The notes under the pieces: model-generated | What the model saw: only the letters and a program-made list of their open reading frames with translations | Told to the model about the DNA's origin: nothing | Databases searched by the model: none | Shown here: one piece after another, positions 11,561 to 23,828 of the stretch | Numbering within the stretch: the stretch's first letter is position 1 | Layout: the number at the start of each line of letters is the position of its first letter | Program-made: the position numbers and the translations under genes | NCBI RefSeq assembly: GCF_963583255.1 | Contig: NC_084813.1 | Location: 15,451,799 to 15,515,798, forward strand | DNA from: Pyrus communis | Lineage: Eukaryota > Streptophyta > Magnoliopsida > Rosales > Rosaceae | Direction of reading: 5' to 3' | Length of the DNA stretch: 64,000 nt

Positions 11561-13780
11561 TGACACACCCCGACCGAGATCAGGGAGTGCTGGCCGTCAC
11601 ACGAAGGTGACGTAGCCATGTGCGCGTGCGGAAGCTATTAAGATAGTAATATAAAAGTATGAATAATTAAAAACTAGCATACAAAATACTAAAACAAGTG
11701 CTAGCGTATGTGAGACACAAATTCAGAGCAAGTCTACAGCAGTCCAAAAGAAAAAATGCGACATAAATACACCCAAAGGTGACCCTACAATGGTGAGTGT
11801 CTGTCAGAAATGCCGGGGCGCCCTCTGGGAAAAACCACCGAACCTGCTAGACCACTAGAACCTGGAGGGGCGCAAAAACAAAAGCGTGAGTGGGCAAAAA
11901 CAAAGCTCTTTGAAAACTCTTTAGCAAAATACATTCTAACCCATCGCCGTAAAACTTGTATACTTCCCAGAAAATGAACATATATACGTATGTATAGATA
12001 TGCCAATCATGCTCCAAAATATGCCATTCATGCTCGAGAATATGCCACAACAGAATCTCATAATCAAATGTAAGTGCTCAAGCGTAATTCACATCAACAA
12101 TCATATAATCTGACAGCCGGGAGTAACCTAACGTGACCTGTACGGCTGCATATAGAGCTCCAATCTCAACTCAATAACTGAATCTGCACACGAGTCGGAA
12201 CCACCTAACGTGGTTTGTACGACAGGCTGGGTGTAATATATATATACGCTCTAGTGCTACGATCACGTGAAGCTGTGCGATAAATCGCGGGTCACCTACG
12301 AGTCGGAACCACCTAATGTGTTATGTACGACAGGCTGTGCACCTACTTAGATCCAAGCTGAGGGTGTGGTGCGGGAGGTGAACATACACGTGAAGGCTGT
12401 GCCCTGGCCACGGGTGGGAGCACTAACACCGGGGGTGCAGATTATGAGCTCTCTAAACATCTCAAATTACTACTGCATAACAACATGAATACCACTTACC
12501 TAGCACTTACCTGTGCGTCCACAGCACCAATACACATATATGAATGTATGTCGCTACTAATGCATGTGATGATGCATAAGCGATAATAGTAAAGTGCATG
12601 ACATAAATCAATTAACTCTTTTTAATCTATTTCTGGGAATTTAAATGTACATAGGTATATACGGAAAACAAAAGCCCACTCACTGATAAGTGGAAGGGTC
12701 GTAGCCCCCCTGCCTCGAGTGTGTACGTTCGTCCTCGGGATACGTATCACCTATACGCGAAAAAGCTACGAAAACGTTAATTTAAAAGCACATAACCAAC
12801 TTCTCGTAATAACTTCTCATACATTGCTCAAAATGGACAATTGAATATACCAACGTGCTCTACACAACCTCAGGATCACAACCATATTTTTAGAATATTT
12901 TTCCACCACCACAAGCGCCCCCACGCGCCGGCCAAGGCACGGCCCTACGCGCCCCCCACGCGCGGCCACGTGCCATGCACACTGACGGCGTCAACTGACG
13001 CCGTTAGGAATATTCCGTTAAAACTGACAGATTCCGTTAACGGCGTCAGGAATATTCTGTCAGATTTGACGGAATATTCCGTCACCTTCTCCGGCGAGAC
13101 TCCGGCGCCGGCGACGGCGCCGGAAAACTGGGAAAATTTCAAACTTAGTTTTCTCACTCGTTTCTCAACCAATTTTCATGATTTTTGAATCAAAATGAAG
13201 CTTAGGACTAGTAGAATCACGATAGACTAGTTTTAAGGCCTAAAAATCACACAATCATACCTGTCTTCAAACTCAAAACTTGGCCAACTTTGAACCCAGC
13301 TTTCCCGACGTCCAAACTCGTCCAACAAAACACTCCGAGGTTCCTTGGGACCTCACTAAGACATCTACAAGCTTAGAAATTCCAAAAACACACTAGTTTA
13401 AGGTTTGCATGAATAGTAACTAAAACGGACCTCGTCGAAACGACGTGAAAACGTTAGAATTCTTACCTGAAATTGGTATGGTTGTGCTCCTCACAACCTC
13501 ACGAGTTCAATGGTGTAATTGGTTTCTTGATTGGTGAAGGTTTGAGTATATGTGTGTGTTGTCCATATGTTGAAGAAAGAAGAAGAAGAACTCGGGGGGA
13601 GAGAGAGAGAGAGAGACAGAGACAGAGAGTGAGGGAATCCCGGGAGAGAAAGAGAGTGTGTATGAGTGTGTGTGGTCCTACAACACCACACAACACAAAA
13701 CTACACGTAAAGTAACGAACTAGGGGGTAAAATGGTCAATTCACACGTACGTTTTAATAATCCCGGGACGGGATGTCACA
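11561..13780 (-). repeat. 5' LTR of the gypsy element (2220 bp)
   Basis: On the minus strand it starts TGTGACATCCCG at 13780 and ends GGGGTGTGTCA at 11561, next to the primer site. The same family forms the solo LTR at 55272-57478 and, more distantly, 17498-20297. Inside are repeats of the palindrome GGAATATTCC and its relatives with GACGG/CCGTC arms (about 13000-13085), hairpin motifs of the ACCACCTAACGTGGT type (about 12120-12330), and a GA/CT-rich stretch (13596-13655). The short open frames here are low-complexity. Confidence 0.9.
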
Positions 13781-14037
13781 GGCGAAGTTCAAAAGGTTTA
13801 AGGTCTCGAAAAAATGTGGACATCTATTCGAGGTCTAAGTCCAGGGTTTGCAAGAAGAATATGTGAACTACCTGGAATATTCGTAGGAGAATTTGCACTA
13901 ACTGAAATACTCAAAAGAGGATTTGGACTACTTAAAATAATCAAAGGAGGATTTGAACAATATTATTTGAACGAGGATTTAAACACCGTTTTTTTGTTGT
14001 ATTGTGCTATTGCATAATTGTATAACGAGCAAAGTTC
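13781..14037. other. Short unclassified stretch with degenerate tandem units
   Basis: Three roughly 33-bp diverged units with a GAGGATTTG-like core (about 13885-13985). A 67-codon open frame (13814-14017) follows the repeats and matches nothing I recognise. Confidence 0.35.
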
Positions 14038-14757
14038 TAAAAGATGATAACCGCTAGTCCGGTGATGAACATGGCCTAACGCTTAGGCAAGGACCTAGGC
14101 GGATTTGAATAATTTAGTATATATTGTATAAATAATTGTCTATTTATTATATAGTATATAATATCTAAAAACATTGACTATAAAACATATAATATATACA
14201 AATATTGACAAATTTTCTTTATTAATTTGTTGAATTTGATGGTAAGAGATAAAAATTCAAATGATTACAAGTTCGTAATACTTTACTAAATATTTTTTGA
14301 AGTATGTATGAATTTATAGTGAGTTTTAAGAGATATAATAGTGTCAAACAACTGGCTTAAAAAATATTGAAAAAGTGGGCAAATTAATCAAACAATAATT
14401 AAAAAATAAAACAAATGTCAAATAAATTAGCACATTAAATAGCAAGCTAGGTGGCGCAAATTGATTGGGTACAATAGTTTAAAAAACTAAACAAATTGGG
14501 TGGTTTTGAAGCGGCACTTGGGGTGGGATGAGTGAGAGAGAAAGTCTCTCTTCTTCCTCCCTCTTCTTATTCGTTAGAAACCTAGAACCTAAACAGAACT
14601 CCATTTGCAGAAGCTGCAAAATGAAGATCTTCATTCCTCCTTTCTTTGGCCTAGGTATTTTAAAGAAAAAAACAAAACAAAAAGCCCGCTCCTGGACTTG
14701 ATTTCCGGCTAGCGGCGCGGCGACCGCCCCTCCTTACTCCTATGTAGCTTTACCCAT
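14038..14757. mobile_element. AT-rich MITE-like remnant with CCTAGGCGG end
   Basis: The left end (about 14075-14140) has GCTTAGGCAAGGACCTAGGCGG followed by TATATTGTATAAATAATTGTC-like DNA. The same arrangement occurs in reverse orientation at about 34000-34125, so both derive from one family. The remainder to 14757 is AT-rich, then a CT/GA-rich patch near 14530-14580. No terminal inverted repeat pair could be fixed. Confidence 0.4.
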
Positions 14758-15419
14758 GGCAGTGACAGAAAGTGATAATGCGTATGCACTCTGATATGTA
14801 AACTTACTTGTTAAAAAAGTCAGACATGGAAAAAGTCAAGAGACTTTGATAAAAAACTGAAAATCAATAATGTTTCAATTAATGAACATTGGTGGCTAGG
14901 GACCATAGCCTATAGCCTAATTTCTCTCTTCTTCTTCTTCTTTTTTTTTCTTTTTTTTTTAAAAAAAATAATATACCACAACATTGTCGCATATTCATAT
15001 TATCACATGAATAACACACCACGTGACAAGTGCTAAAAAAAAATTTCAGTAACCTCATCATCAATCTATTATAACTCAGCTTGGTGCACCAAAAAAATAG
15101 AATATTTATGAAAAATATTGATGTATGTAATGGTATGTGAAAACTCCTCGACTTCATGATATGTTGTTTGCATGTTGAGAGAGAAATGATGTCTCTATTC
15201 ATACATTTGAAAAAATCGAATTATAGAGATTTTCATTTTATGTGAGAGGGGAAATTTTTTTCGCATGAAATTAACACAACTAGTTGAAAATTTTACTCAT
15301 AATATAATGTGTCCAAAAGAAAAATAAAAATTTTAAAGTTTTTTTACAAATTATAGGATAATTTTCTAAATTCAAGGTATTTTGAAGGTAAAAGAGAATG
15401 ACTTTTCATCTTTTGTTTT

Positions 15420-16440
15420 TTTTACAAGAAGCGTATCTCATTGAACTTCACAAACAATTCCAGAGGTAACGAATCGGGTACATTAACACCAATGACCAAG
15501 AAATTGATCTGGAGTAAATTTGCAAAATAAAGCAAATTACAATAAACCCCTATATGGCTACCACAAGCACTGTCCTACCCTACAAAACATCACAAGTACA
15601 AACCTGTTACCAAAACAAGATAGATGCAATAGACCTATACCGACAATCACATAGGTTATCAGAGAAGTGCGAGGCCACAGACTCAGCGCTTAAAGCGAAT
15701 GCAACATCCAACCACAGCAAACACGCAACCACAACATCATAAGGCGAGGCAACAAAAATCAAACACTACTCCAAGAAACAGACCACCAGTCAGCTCACTA
15801 GGACACGAACCAAGACCACATTGCCACCACACTAGTGAGCTTTGCTGCATCCATAAGTAAATCAAGTCGTAAAAGGGCAAAGTCAACTGTTGCAGATACA
15901 CAAGACAATGGCGCTGTTAAATTTGAACACCTAAAACGGCTGGTCCGCCGAATCTAAGTATGTAAGGATGCAGGCAGCCACCAAATCGGTTGAGGAGAGC
16001 GTCACTACCATGGAAATAAGCTGATGGATGTGGAACTAACCACTAGCAGGCACAAGTTAGCCTTAAATCAAGGAAATGACCTTGAAACGGGCATGGCTTC
16101 CGATCTAGGTAAAGGCACAAAGACTTAGACGAGCTACTCGCAAAATGGTGAGAAAGAATTGCAAGGAAGGGGGGAGGAGAAGAGGCGCAATAGAAGTTAA
16201 GAGAGTTTAGGGGGAGACGCAAGGGAGGGGGCGGCGCAAGGAAGGGGGAGGGAGTGCAAGGAATAACAGAGGTGGAGGGCTTGGTAGAAGGTTAGGAGAA
16301 GAGAGAAAGGCTAGGAGGAGGGTGGAGGGTGGCTGCCGCCAATCCCAAGCCGGAGCAAGGGGTGGTAGGTAAGATTACAAAAAATGTAGAATCTGGTTTT
16401 GGGGAGAGAGAGTTGGGGAGAGCTGGGAGAGGAAAATATT
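15420..16440 (-). repeat. Retroposon-like block within the duplicated segment
   Basis: Read on the minus strand, this starts in a CT-rich leader (about 16440-16150) and runs through non-coding, gene-like DNA. It ends GAGATACGCTTCTTGTAAAAAAAA at about 15440-15420. An A-tail at the minus-strand 3' end suggests a LINE-derived or retroposed sequence (inference). The equivalent block lies at about 28380-27010. No reverse transcriptase or other protein motif was found. Confidence 0.35.
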
Positions 16441-16691
16441 GAATGTTAAATTATCGATAACTTTTCATCTTGGGTAATTCATATCCTACTTTCAATTGGT
16501 CACAAAAATATCATTTTTACTTTTAACCTACATTAAAATAGTTTATCCATTCCAATTCAATCGTTCATTCCAAACAAGGCCTAAATGTATTTAAGATGCG
16601 GGGGATGAGGAGTCAAATTTAAGTGCAAACAATACAACCTTAAGCACACTATTCTAACCAACTCAATTAAACCCAATATTCAATACTAGTG

Positions 16692-16695
<4 letters not shown>

Positions 16696-16724
<29 letters not shown>
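16696..16724 (+). repeat. Poly(A) tract
   Basis: About 29 consecutive A. A matching tract occurs at 28642-28666 in the second copy of the segment. Confidence 0.9.
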
Positions 16725-16727
<3 letters not shown>

Positions 16728-17433
16728 AGTATAGCATTTAAATAGTACGTTATTATAACTGTATTAGAATAAAATTAGACAATTGGTGATGGGTACAATC
16801 ACTCGTGTGGTGTACATGTGTGTCTGTGTGTCTGTGTGTCTGTGTGTCTACCTTAAACCCTAAAGTATGAAATGAATCAGCTTGTTAGCGTTATTAGCAA
16901 AGCGAGTGAAGACATAAACATAAACACGTGTGCCCACTCACCCTTTCTATATTACATTTCACAACTGAATCGTGGAAGATTAACACAGGTACTCCCCTTA
17001 AGTTGCACGCTCATTTTTCACTGTTTCAACTTTTAATTATACATTCCCGAAAGATCCCCACTTCCCATACAAAGTTTCATGATAATCCAGTATCCAGTTC
17101 ATTGTCACGGGCCCAATTCTAAACACACAAACAGAGCACTTTCGATTATTTATATGATTATACGTATGGTGGAATTAAGTTCAGCCACGTTGACTAAAGT
17201 AAAGAGTGCTTTGTTTTTAACCATTGAGTTTAAATCATGCTCAGTATTAATAATTCTTATCTCATATATTTCACTTAAAGTAAGATTAAAGAAAAAATGA
17301 AAAACGTTTGGGAAAAACAATAGTGTGGCTGCGAGTATTAATTAGAGTAAGGAGTGTAAAATTTTATTCTAAGAGAGCAACTTATGTAGTATTAATATAC
17401 AATTACCGTGGTGGTCATTGCAATAATACTTTG

Positions 17434-17497
17434 TTCTGTGATAATAAAACAGCCATTCATATCTCACACAATCCAATCCAGAATGATTGTAGAAACA
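17434..17497 (+). pseudogene. Copia RNase H fragment, piece 1
   Basis: Encodes F-C-D-N-K-T-A-I-H-I-S-H-N-P-I-Q, the conserved RNase H segment holding a catalytic Asp. It is interrupted at 17498 by the solo LTR; the frame continues at 20298 with V-K-A-D-R-H-F-I-K-E-K-L. As a truncated remnant it makes no functional product. Confidence 0.85.
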
Positions 17498-20297
17498 TGT
17501 GACAACATGTCCCTAACTTTACAATTTTATTAATTTTTTTAGTGAGTGAATTGACGAAAATGCCCTAGAGGCTAGATTGTTGACTTTCGTTGACCGCCTT
17601 TCGTGACGCGCACGAGTTATTATTTTACCGTACTCTCAAAGTTCTCAACAGGACGATCGCGTAAGCGTAATCTGAATCAAAACTGGAGTTACGATATGGG
17701 TTTTACAAAACTACAAATTCGAAAAGTACTTTTGTAAAAATTACTATTTATTATTTTATATATCCCTCATAGTTATTATTATTATTATTTTATTATTGGT
17801 TGAGAGAAATGGAGGAAAGGAGAATGATGGACGAAGGGAAGAAGAAAAGAGGGGGTTGTTGCCCAATCAGAGGAGAGAAGGGATAAGAGTGAAACCCAAT
17901 CGGAAATGAGGAGAGGAAGAAAGACCATCCAATCAGAAAGCAAAGAAAGCAGAGAAACTACCCAATCAGAAAAGAGGAAAGGAGGGGAAAGGAGGAAGGA
18001 GAGGAACCGACCGGGTTCCCCTTAAACCGGTGACCCAGTTGTGACCAGTGAGTTTCTCTGGTGAAATTCATCGTTTTTCGATGAATTGGGCTGATCCACC
18101 ACTCCCAATCATCATCTCGGTCATTCCTCTACCATTTTCATACCAAATTTGAGGAGATTGGGTTCAGAATTGTGGAAAATTGCATCAGTGGGTGCGACGG
18201 GCTTCGGGGCAGCTATCCATCAAATTCGAAGGTAATTTCGCCAACCACCACCACCAATCGACTTCCCTTAACCCCAAGAAAAAAGCCCAAACAACTATAG
18301 GGGTGGCGGAGCACCGGAGGTGACAGGTTGAAGCTCACCTATTCTAGGGTTCCAGAAGGTTTGTGGCGATTTGAAGCTTTTCCCAGCCAAATTGGACTTG
18401 GTCACAGGTATAAAACTTGCTCTACACATTGAGATTTTGATTCTGGTAAAATTTGAGAATTTTTGGAATTAGTTGAATTTTCTAGGGAGTTAGGGCAGTC
18501 GATCGCCACGTGCGGCGATGCATGGGCCGAGACCCCACCTGACCTTTCTAGGCTAATTTGGATGCCCTGCTTCCATATTTGACATCCAATTAATGAAATT
18601 ACATTGTTACCTAACCTTCCTAGGCTACTTTGGATGCCCTGATTCCATATTTGACATCCAATTAACAAAATTCCATTGTTTGGGTATAATTTCGCTAAGG
18701 TCCGCCACTTGAATAATATAGCAATCGACGATCCGACCATTGGATCGTCACCAAACTTTAATACGTAATAGTACATAATATTTAAGGATATTAGGAACTG
18801 ACGGATCAGGAATCTGACGTATGAATCTTCCCAGATGGGTTTTCTAAGTTTATAAATCTAAACGTCTACCGCCACTTAATTTTAGCAATTGGCGGAGATC
18901 CGACCGTTGGATCGTTCCAAAACTTTAGGATATTGTGCTAGAAGCTTATTGAAACTCTTGGGAAGTTACGGATCGGAAATCCAAAGTGCGGATCTTCTGG
19001 ATCAAATTACGTAGGGTTGTGGACCCTACTGTTGACCTTTGACCGATGGTTGACTTTTGGTCAATGGCTTACAAATCATTCTAGAAGGTTTTTGGGGATG
19101 TATTTTATGTAAGTTACGTGTTATATCGATAATAATTCTGAGATGTGATTTGATATTTATTCTAGACGACGATAGTTCGTGATGCCTCGATATTCGTGCT
19201 AGGGAGTTGTAGTGCGGACTTCAGGTGAGTGAGTCTTTTCTTTTATATAGTATATACGTATTTTTTAGTTTACATTTATACATTGAAAGAGATTTTACTA
19301 CGTATGCCTAGCTTAGATTAATGCTTATAGCAAAATAACGGAAAATTACGAAGTGATCATAAATCTTATAGGATGCATAGGTATGCATATGTTTATTGAT
19401 GCCATGATTATACATACGGCTATGAATGATATTATGTTGATTAGAACTATCGAACCACTATGGCATGACTATATTTATGTTTTATGCTCATCGTTTGCTG
19501 CACCGGTGTTAGTGCTCGCCCAGGGCCAGTGCCAGTCTTTCACGTGTATGTTCACATCTGCACCGCATGCTCGCCTTGGATACAAGTAGGTGTCAGTCCT
19601 GTTATACAGGTTGCAATAGGCAATTTCAACTCGTATGTAACTGTGAATAGCTCCAGTCTTCACGTGATTGTAACATTAGAGTGTATATCATTATTACACC
19701 CAGTCCTGTTCATGTCAGAATAACTTTGCATGAACTCATGTGTCAGCATGTGTCGATGAGCACTTGGTTTGATATGTTTGCTTATGCGATACTGACGTCA
19801 TGCACTTATATATGAACTATTGTGTCATATTGATATCTTGATATTTTGCAGGCTACGATGAGTATTTTCATACTATATGTAGTATGTATATATTTGAAAC
19901 TATACATGTTTTACTGCGAGGGGTTATAGCGTTTTCAAGGGTTTTTATTAAAACTTTATTTTCAGGCCCACTCACCCTTGTTTTTTCACCCCTCCAGGTT
20001 CTAGTATCAAAGCTTTCATACCGACAAGGATTATTGGCAAATCTTGGTGTAGACGATTACCTTTGATGGTATAATCCTCACCCTATTCTACTGTACTGTA
20101 CTGTATTTATACTCTGACATTACGTGTGAAATTGGTTCATTCCCGCTCACATGCGCACTCTTGTATTTAGGCACTTTAGATTTAAATTTATTCACATATT
20201 CCACTACACTACACTTTATGGCTTTGTCACCTTCCTGGTGTTAGCCAGCACAGCTTGATTCGGAGTCCAAGTGGCCATTCCGGGTCATGGTGTGTCA
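17498..20297 (+). repeat. Solo LTR, long-LTR gypsy family (2.8 kb)
   Basis: Begins TGTGACAACATGTCCC and ends GGTGTGTCA, like the gypsy LTR at 11561-13780. It shares internal landmarks such as CCGGTGTTAGTGCTC near 19502, a CTTCACGTGAT-type motif and the downstream CCCACTCACCC segment. The flanks are AAACA (17493-17497) and AAATA (20298-20302), a 5-bp duplication with one mismatch. Two diverged internal tandem duplications are visible: about 18535-18680 (TTTGGATGCCCTG twice) and about 18700-18985 (GATCCGACC(A/G)TTGGATCGT twice). No primer site or coding region adjoins it, so it is a solo LTR left by recombination. Confidence 0.8.
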
Positions 20298-20340
20298 AAA
20301 TATGTGAAAGCTGACAGACACTTCATTAAGGAAAAGTTGG
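20298..20340 (+). pseudogene. Copia RNase H fragment, piece 2
   Basis: Encodes V-K-A-D-R-H-F-I-K-E-K-L, the usual sequence following the piece at 17434-17497. Interrupted after GTTGG by a second solo LTR. Confidence 0.85.
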
Positions 20341-22201
20341 TGATATGAGCATATTTATGTGACTTTGTTAGCTTGTTTCTTTGCATTTAGTTAGTTAATT
20401 TCTATTTATTATAGTGATTTAAGCTATTTTCGTGTGTTTGTAGGTTTAAATGGCAAAAAAGGCAAGAAAGTGCATTTTGGTGCATTTTGGTGCAGTTTTG
20501 GTCTTGGAATGGATAACACATGCATGAAGCAAGGTGGATGGACAAATTTGAAGATCAAGAGAGGCTAGGAATGTGCTTAATATATGGAGAAACAAATTTG
20601 GAAGCATTGAAGATAAGGAATCAGCTACAAAGAAGGAACATTATCCAAACAACCTTATCTTATCCAAACCTTATCCAACTTTATCTTATCTTATCCTAAC
20701 CTAATCTTATTCCACCTTAATTCCAGCTGCAAAGAGGACTTAATTTCATATTAATACACATAAAAACTCGGTTCTAGAATGCCTATCTCTTCTCCTAAAA
20801 AGGTGCCGCAACATCCCTTCCAGAAACTCTAGAATCTGTCGCAGGTTGCATCCTTGTTGGAGTGGGTTGTGTAATCCTTTTTCTACATGAATTTGTGTCA
20901 TATCAATCCCTCTCCAATCATGACATTAGTGCCGCATCCCTGCCCTATAAATACATGATGTCGCACCCATCATTCAGCACCACCCTCTACCACAAATTCA
21001 CACCACACCATCCACCCCACCTCAAGAGCCTAAATTCAGAAAATCCCCATTATGCCACAACAAGGAAGGAAGGAGGAGCCACCTGGAGTCGTGCTTGCCA
21101 TTCAAGACGTTGGATTGTTGGAGCGTTTCTAGGTGTATTCTATCTTTGTTTTCAATGTTTAAATTTAATTATCTTTGTTTAATTGTGAACATGTGGAGCT
21201 AAACTCGTTTTAGCTAGAGGAGACTTTGAAACCATGATTATATTTGCAATATGAATTGATTACCTCCAGTTGTGATTTCATAACTTGTGAATGCAATTTA
21301 CTTAACCGCTTGATTGATAATTTATTCTTGTATGTTGATTAAGGAGGCCTACTTAGTTTGCATGCATGAATTTGATGCTAAAATATAAGGGAATTTCACC
21401 TAATCGTTATGAACTTATATTTATAAGTAGTGGAGGTTACTAGTCACGATCGTGTTAAGTAAATTCTTGGCAGGAGTATCATGTTGTTCATAGTTACGAA
21501 TGCCTTGTCAATGCTTATGATTTTCACAAAGCTTAATGATCTTTGATTGTATCTCTATTATGTTGTTCATGTAGGGGACTATTGAAGAATAATTTGGTTG
21601 CCGATGCGTATCCCATCCAATTCAATAACTTAAGGAAAATCTGAGGGTTAATTAGTGTTGTTCACGGTTAATCTGGGGCGTTGAGGTTCATGGTTTATTG
21701 GAAAAGCAACTGGAAATCAATTTGTATGCAAGTGTGTCATGTGTGGAAAATGACCCTCTAGCTAGCCTATCACCCATCAATTCACCCCAATTTCGTGCAA
21801 CTTAGTTTAAGTTTACAATCTGCTTGTTTTTACATTAATTTCGTCCAAAGCAATCCCCCCTTTAATTAAGTGTGTTAGATTAGTTAGAAACGTGTTTGAA
21901 TCTATCCAATTTAGTGTTTTGAGTCTTACTAGTCTAAAATTCGTCAAAATAACTCCTTAGAGTCTGTTTTGAGTCTATTTGTTAGTATTGTGTTGTTTAG
22001 AGTCTGTTTAGTGTGTTTTGAGTTTTAAGTGTCTAGCTGAGTGTTTCTAAGTCTAGTTTTTTGTTATTGAGTCTAGTTTAGTGATTTAGAATTTAAATTG
22101 AGTAGATTAGCATCCCTTCTAATCCCCGGCCTAAAACGATCCCTACTTTCATATACTACAAGCATAGGGTTTTAATTTGAGTGTTAGAATATTTCACATC
22201 A
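20341..22201 (+). repeat. Solo LTR or LTR-like insertion, unclassified family (1861 bp)
   Basis: Starts TGATATGAGC and ends TTTCACATCA, flanked by an exact 5-bp duplication GTTGG (20336-20340 and 22202-22206), inside a copia frame that resumes afterwards. TG...CA ends and a 5-bp duplication point to an LTR. It has no primer site, polypurine tract or coding region. A small open frame (20862-21182) shows no recognisable domain. The right third repeats GAGTCT(A/G)(T/G)TT-like phrases (about 21955-22085). Confidence 0.8.
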
Positions 22202-22351
22202 GTTGGATGAGAATATTATTCAATTTCCGTTCGTAAAGTCAAATGATCAATTAACGGACATCTTAACGAAAGTTGTTGCAAGTCAAAGTGTTCTACAACT
22301 CTCTTGGCAAGTTGGGCATGAACGACATTTATGCACCAACTTAAGGGGGAG
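22202..22351 (+). pseudogene. Copia pol tail and polypurine tract, piece 3
   Basis: Encodes the copia end D-E-N-I-I-Q-F-P-F-V-K-S-N-D-Q-L-T-D-I-L-T-K and then the degenerate G-H-E-R-H-L-C-T-N-L-R-G-S. The purine tract TTAAGGGGGAG (22341-22351) abuts the LTR. Confidence 0.85.
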
Positions 22352-22502
22352 TGTTGGAGAGAGTTGACATTTTGTAATTAGTTTAGTTGCCCGTTTGGGT
22401 CCTTGTAATCATTAGGGTAGATATTATTTTATGTTTCTTCCCTTGTAAATCAATCTTGTACAATATATATTTCCCTCCTTGTGAGAAGAATAATATCACA
22501 CA
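22352..22502 (+). repeat. 3' LTR of the old copia element (about 150 bp)
   Basis: Starts TGTTGGAGAGAG after the purine tract and ends in the GTGAGAAGAATAATATCACACA region. The LTR at 46130-46281 has nearly the same length and a similar end. The right border is approximate. Confidence 0.65.
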
Positions 22503-23828
22503 ATTAAACCCCAAGATAAGTCCTAGTTAGCAAATAATTCCATAGTATTAATGTACAAAGTGATTGAAATATGTACAAACTTCTCTCTTTCAGAAATGAT
22601 GCCTAGGCACTGGATCAAAAGAATCGTTGTTGTTATTTTTACTATCACTTAGGGTTTGTTGATTATCAATTCGATTAATATTTGGTCTATACATTTTGTG
22701 GTGAGATTGAGGAAAGTATATGATGAAGAAGAGTAATGGAGGGGAGGAGAAGAAACAACGAAGAATGAATGAATAAAAACATAATCTTGAAAGTGAAAAC
22801 AACTGAAAATGGTTCTTTTATTTTTATTTTGTGCACCTCCTCTTATACATTTATTCTACATGTCTCTCGTAATTATTCGTCAACTCTAACACACAAAATG
22901 AAATACCAACAACAAAATAAAAATTAAAAACCAAAAACGAAAACAGTTGTCAAACATGACCCTAGAAATAAAACCCATCCTTTTCTTTACAAACGTGCTT
23001 AAAGTCTAAAAATAGGATCCCTTGCAAAAAGCAAAGAGATAATACCATGGCAAAAAGGAAAAGCTTCAGTTTTGAATCGAAACCTAACCTAGAAAGAAGG
23101 CCCCATTTTACTACGACTAATAATTAACCTCTCAATAATTGCATTAGAAACTAGCAATACTAGTGTATCAATCGTCCCCACCTTCCTTCGTCTTCACCTA
23201 TCCCCTCTGTTTCGGTTTCTCATCTTAATTTAAACTCTATGCACGTATGCATGTTTCACAGCCCTATGGGGGCCTCCACTTTCCCTCACCTTTGCCTCTT
23301 TCATTTCTTTGTTTCCCAAAATATCACTTTCATACTATTCTTTTTCCCTCTTTCCCTCGCCAAATCCCGGCTTCTTCTAGGGTTTGGTGAGCAAATTTAT
23401 ATTTGAACCTTCTCTACCATCTTTCTGGCCCATGCATGAATTCAAATTCAAAGCCACCAAAAGGTCCCACGGTTGCTAGTTTTAATCTGGATCTTGGAGA
23501 TGTGTGGCCAAAGAGAGGACATAAATCATCATATATGTGGAAAACCACTCAAAGAAAGAAGACCATGGCATCATATAATTCTTTTCCAAATTGTCAAATG
23601 ATGGTATGGAAGATCATGATCATCGACAACTGTCGGGCCATGCGTGTTTGCACACTTACAGCTTTGATTGGGCTCCACATTAGACATTGATCTCAATTGA
23701 TTAGGGCTAAATCCTCACTTAAGGGTAATATTAAAGATTATAATTTCATTAATTGAGCATATTTCTTGAATTATTTTCGCTTGAATGGCTCCTTATTGTT
23801 TTAATAAAGGAGTTTGACACCTATTTAG
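22503..23828. other. No recognisable feature
   Basis: AT-rich intergenic DNA. Short open frames (for example 23403-23690) have no domain or compositional support. Confidence 0.5.

Larger units (their letters stand above)
1..13780 (-). mobile_element. Ty3/gypsy LTR retrotransposon, 5' part, split by a copia insertion
   Basis: Reading leftward on the minus strand from 13780 the order is a 2.2-kb LTR (13780-11561), a primer binding site (11557-11545), gag (from 11483), then protease and the beginning of reverse transcriptase at 864-1, where the window ends. The element is broken by the copia element at 865-10429; the gag-pol frame resumes in phase on the far side once the insertion and one GAACA duplication are set aside. 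A fused gag-pol order with protease before RT and a very long LTR resembles plant Del/Tekay-type chromoviruses. That assignment is inference, because no integrase or chromodomain lies inside the window. The 5' flank after the LTR is GGCGA (13781-13785); its partner duplication would lie left of the window. Confidence 0.85.
14758..17433 (+). repeat. 2.7-kb duplicated segment, copy 1
   Basis: Matches 26366-29850 in the same orientation along its whole length, from AAGTGATAATGCGTATGCAC to the ACTTATGTAGTATTAATATAC region near 17390. Blocks of high similarity are separated by small indels. It lacks three insertions present in copy 2: at 15876 the site GGGCAAAGTCAA is uninterrupted, near 16960 ACATTTCAC occurs once, and near 17143 the GATTATTTATATG site is uninterrupted. 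It carries no gene. Confidence 0.85.
17434..22502 (+). mobile_element. 3' end of an old copia element split by two solo LTRs
   Basis: The copia pieces are 17434-17497, 20298-20340 and 22202-22351, followed by a short LTR at 22352-22502. Together they give the end of RNase H (F-C-D-N-K-T-A-I-H-I-S-H-N-P-I-Q, then Y-V-K-A-D-R-H-F-I-K-E-K-L) and the tail L-T-D-I-L-T-K. The two interruptions are 17498-20297 and 20341-22201. Everything upstream of the C-D-N-K motif is missing. Confidence 0.85.

Noticed and set aside
13473..13715. Open frames with Arg/Glu or Ser/Leu repeats
   Set aside because: They are translations of the GA/CT simple repeat inside the gypsy LTR.
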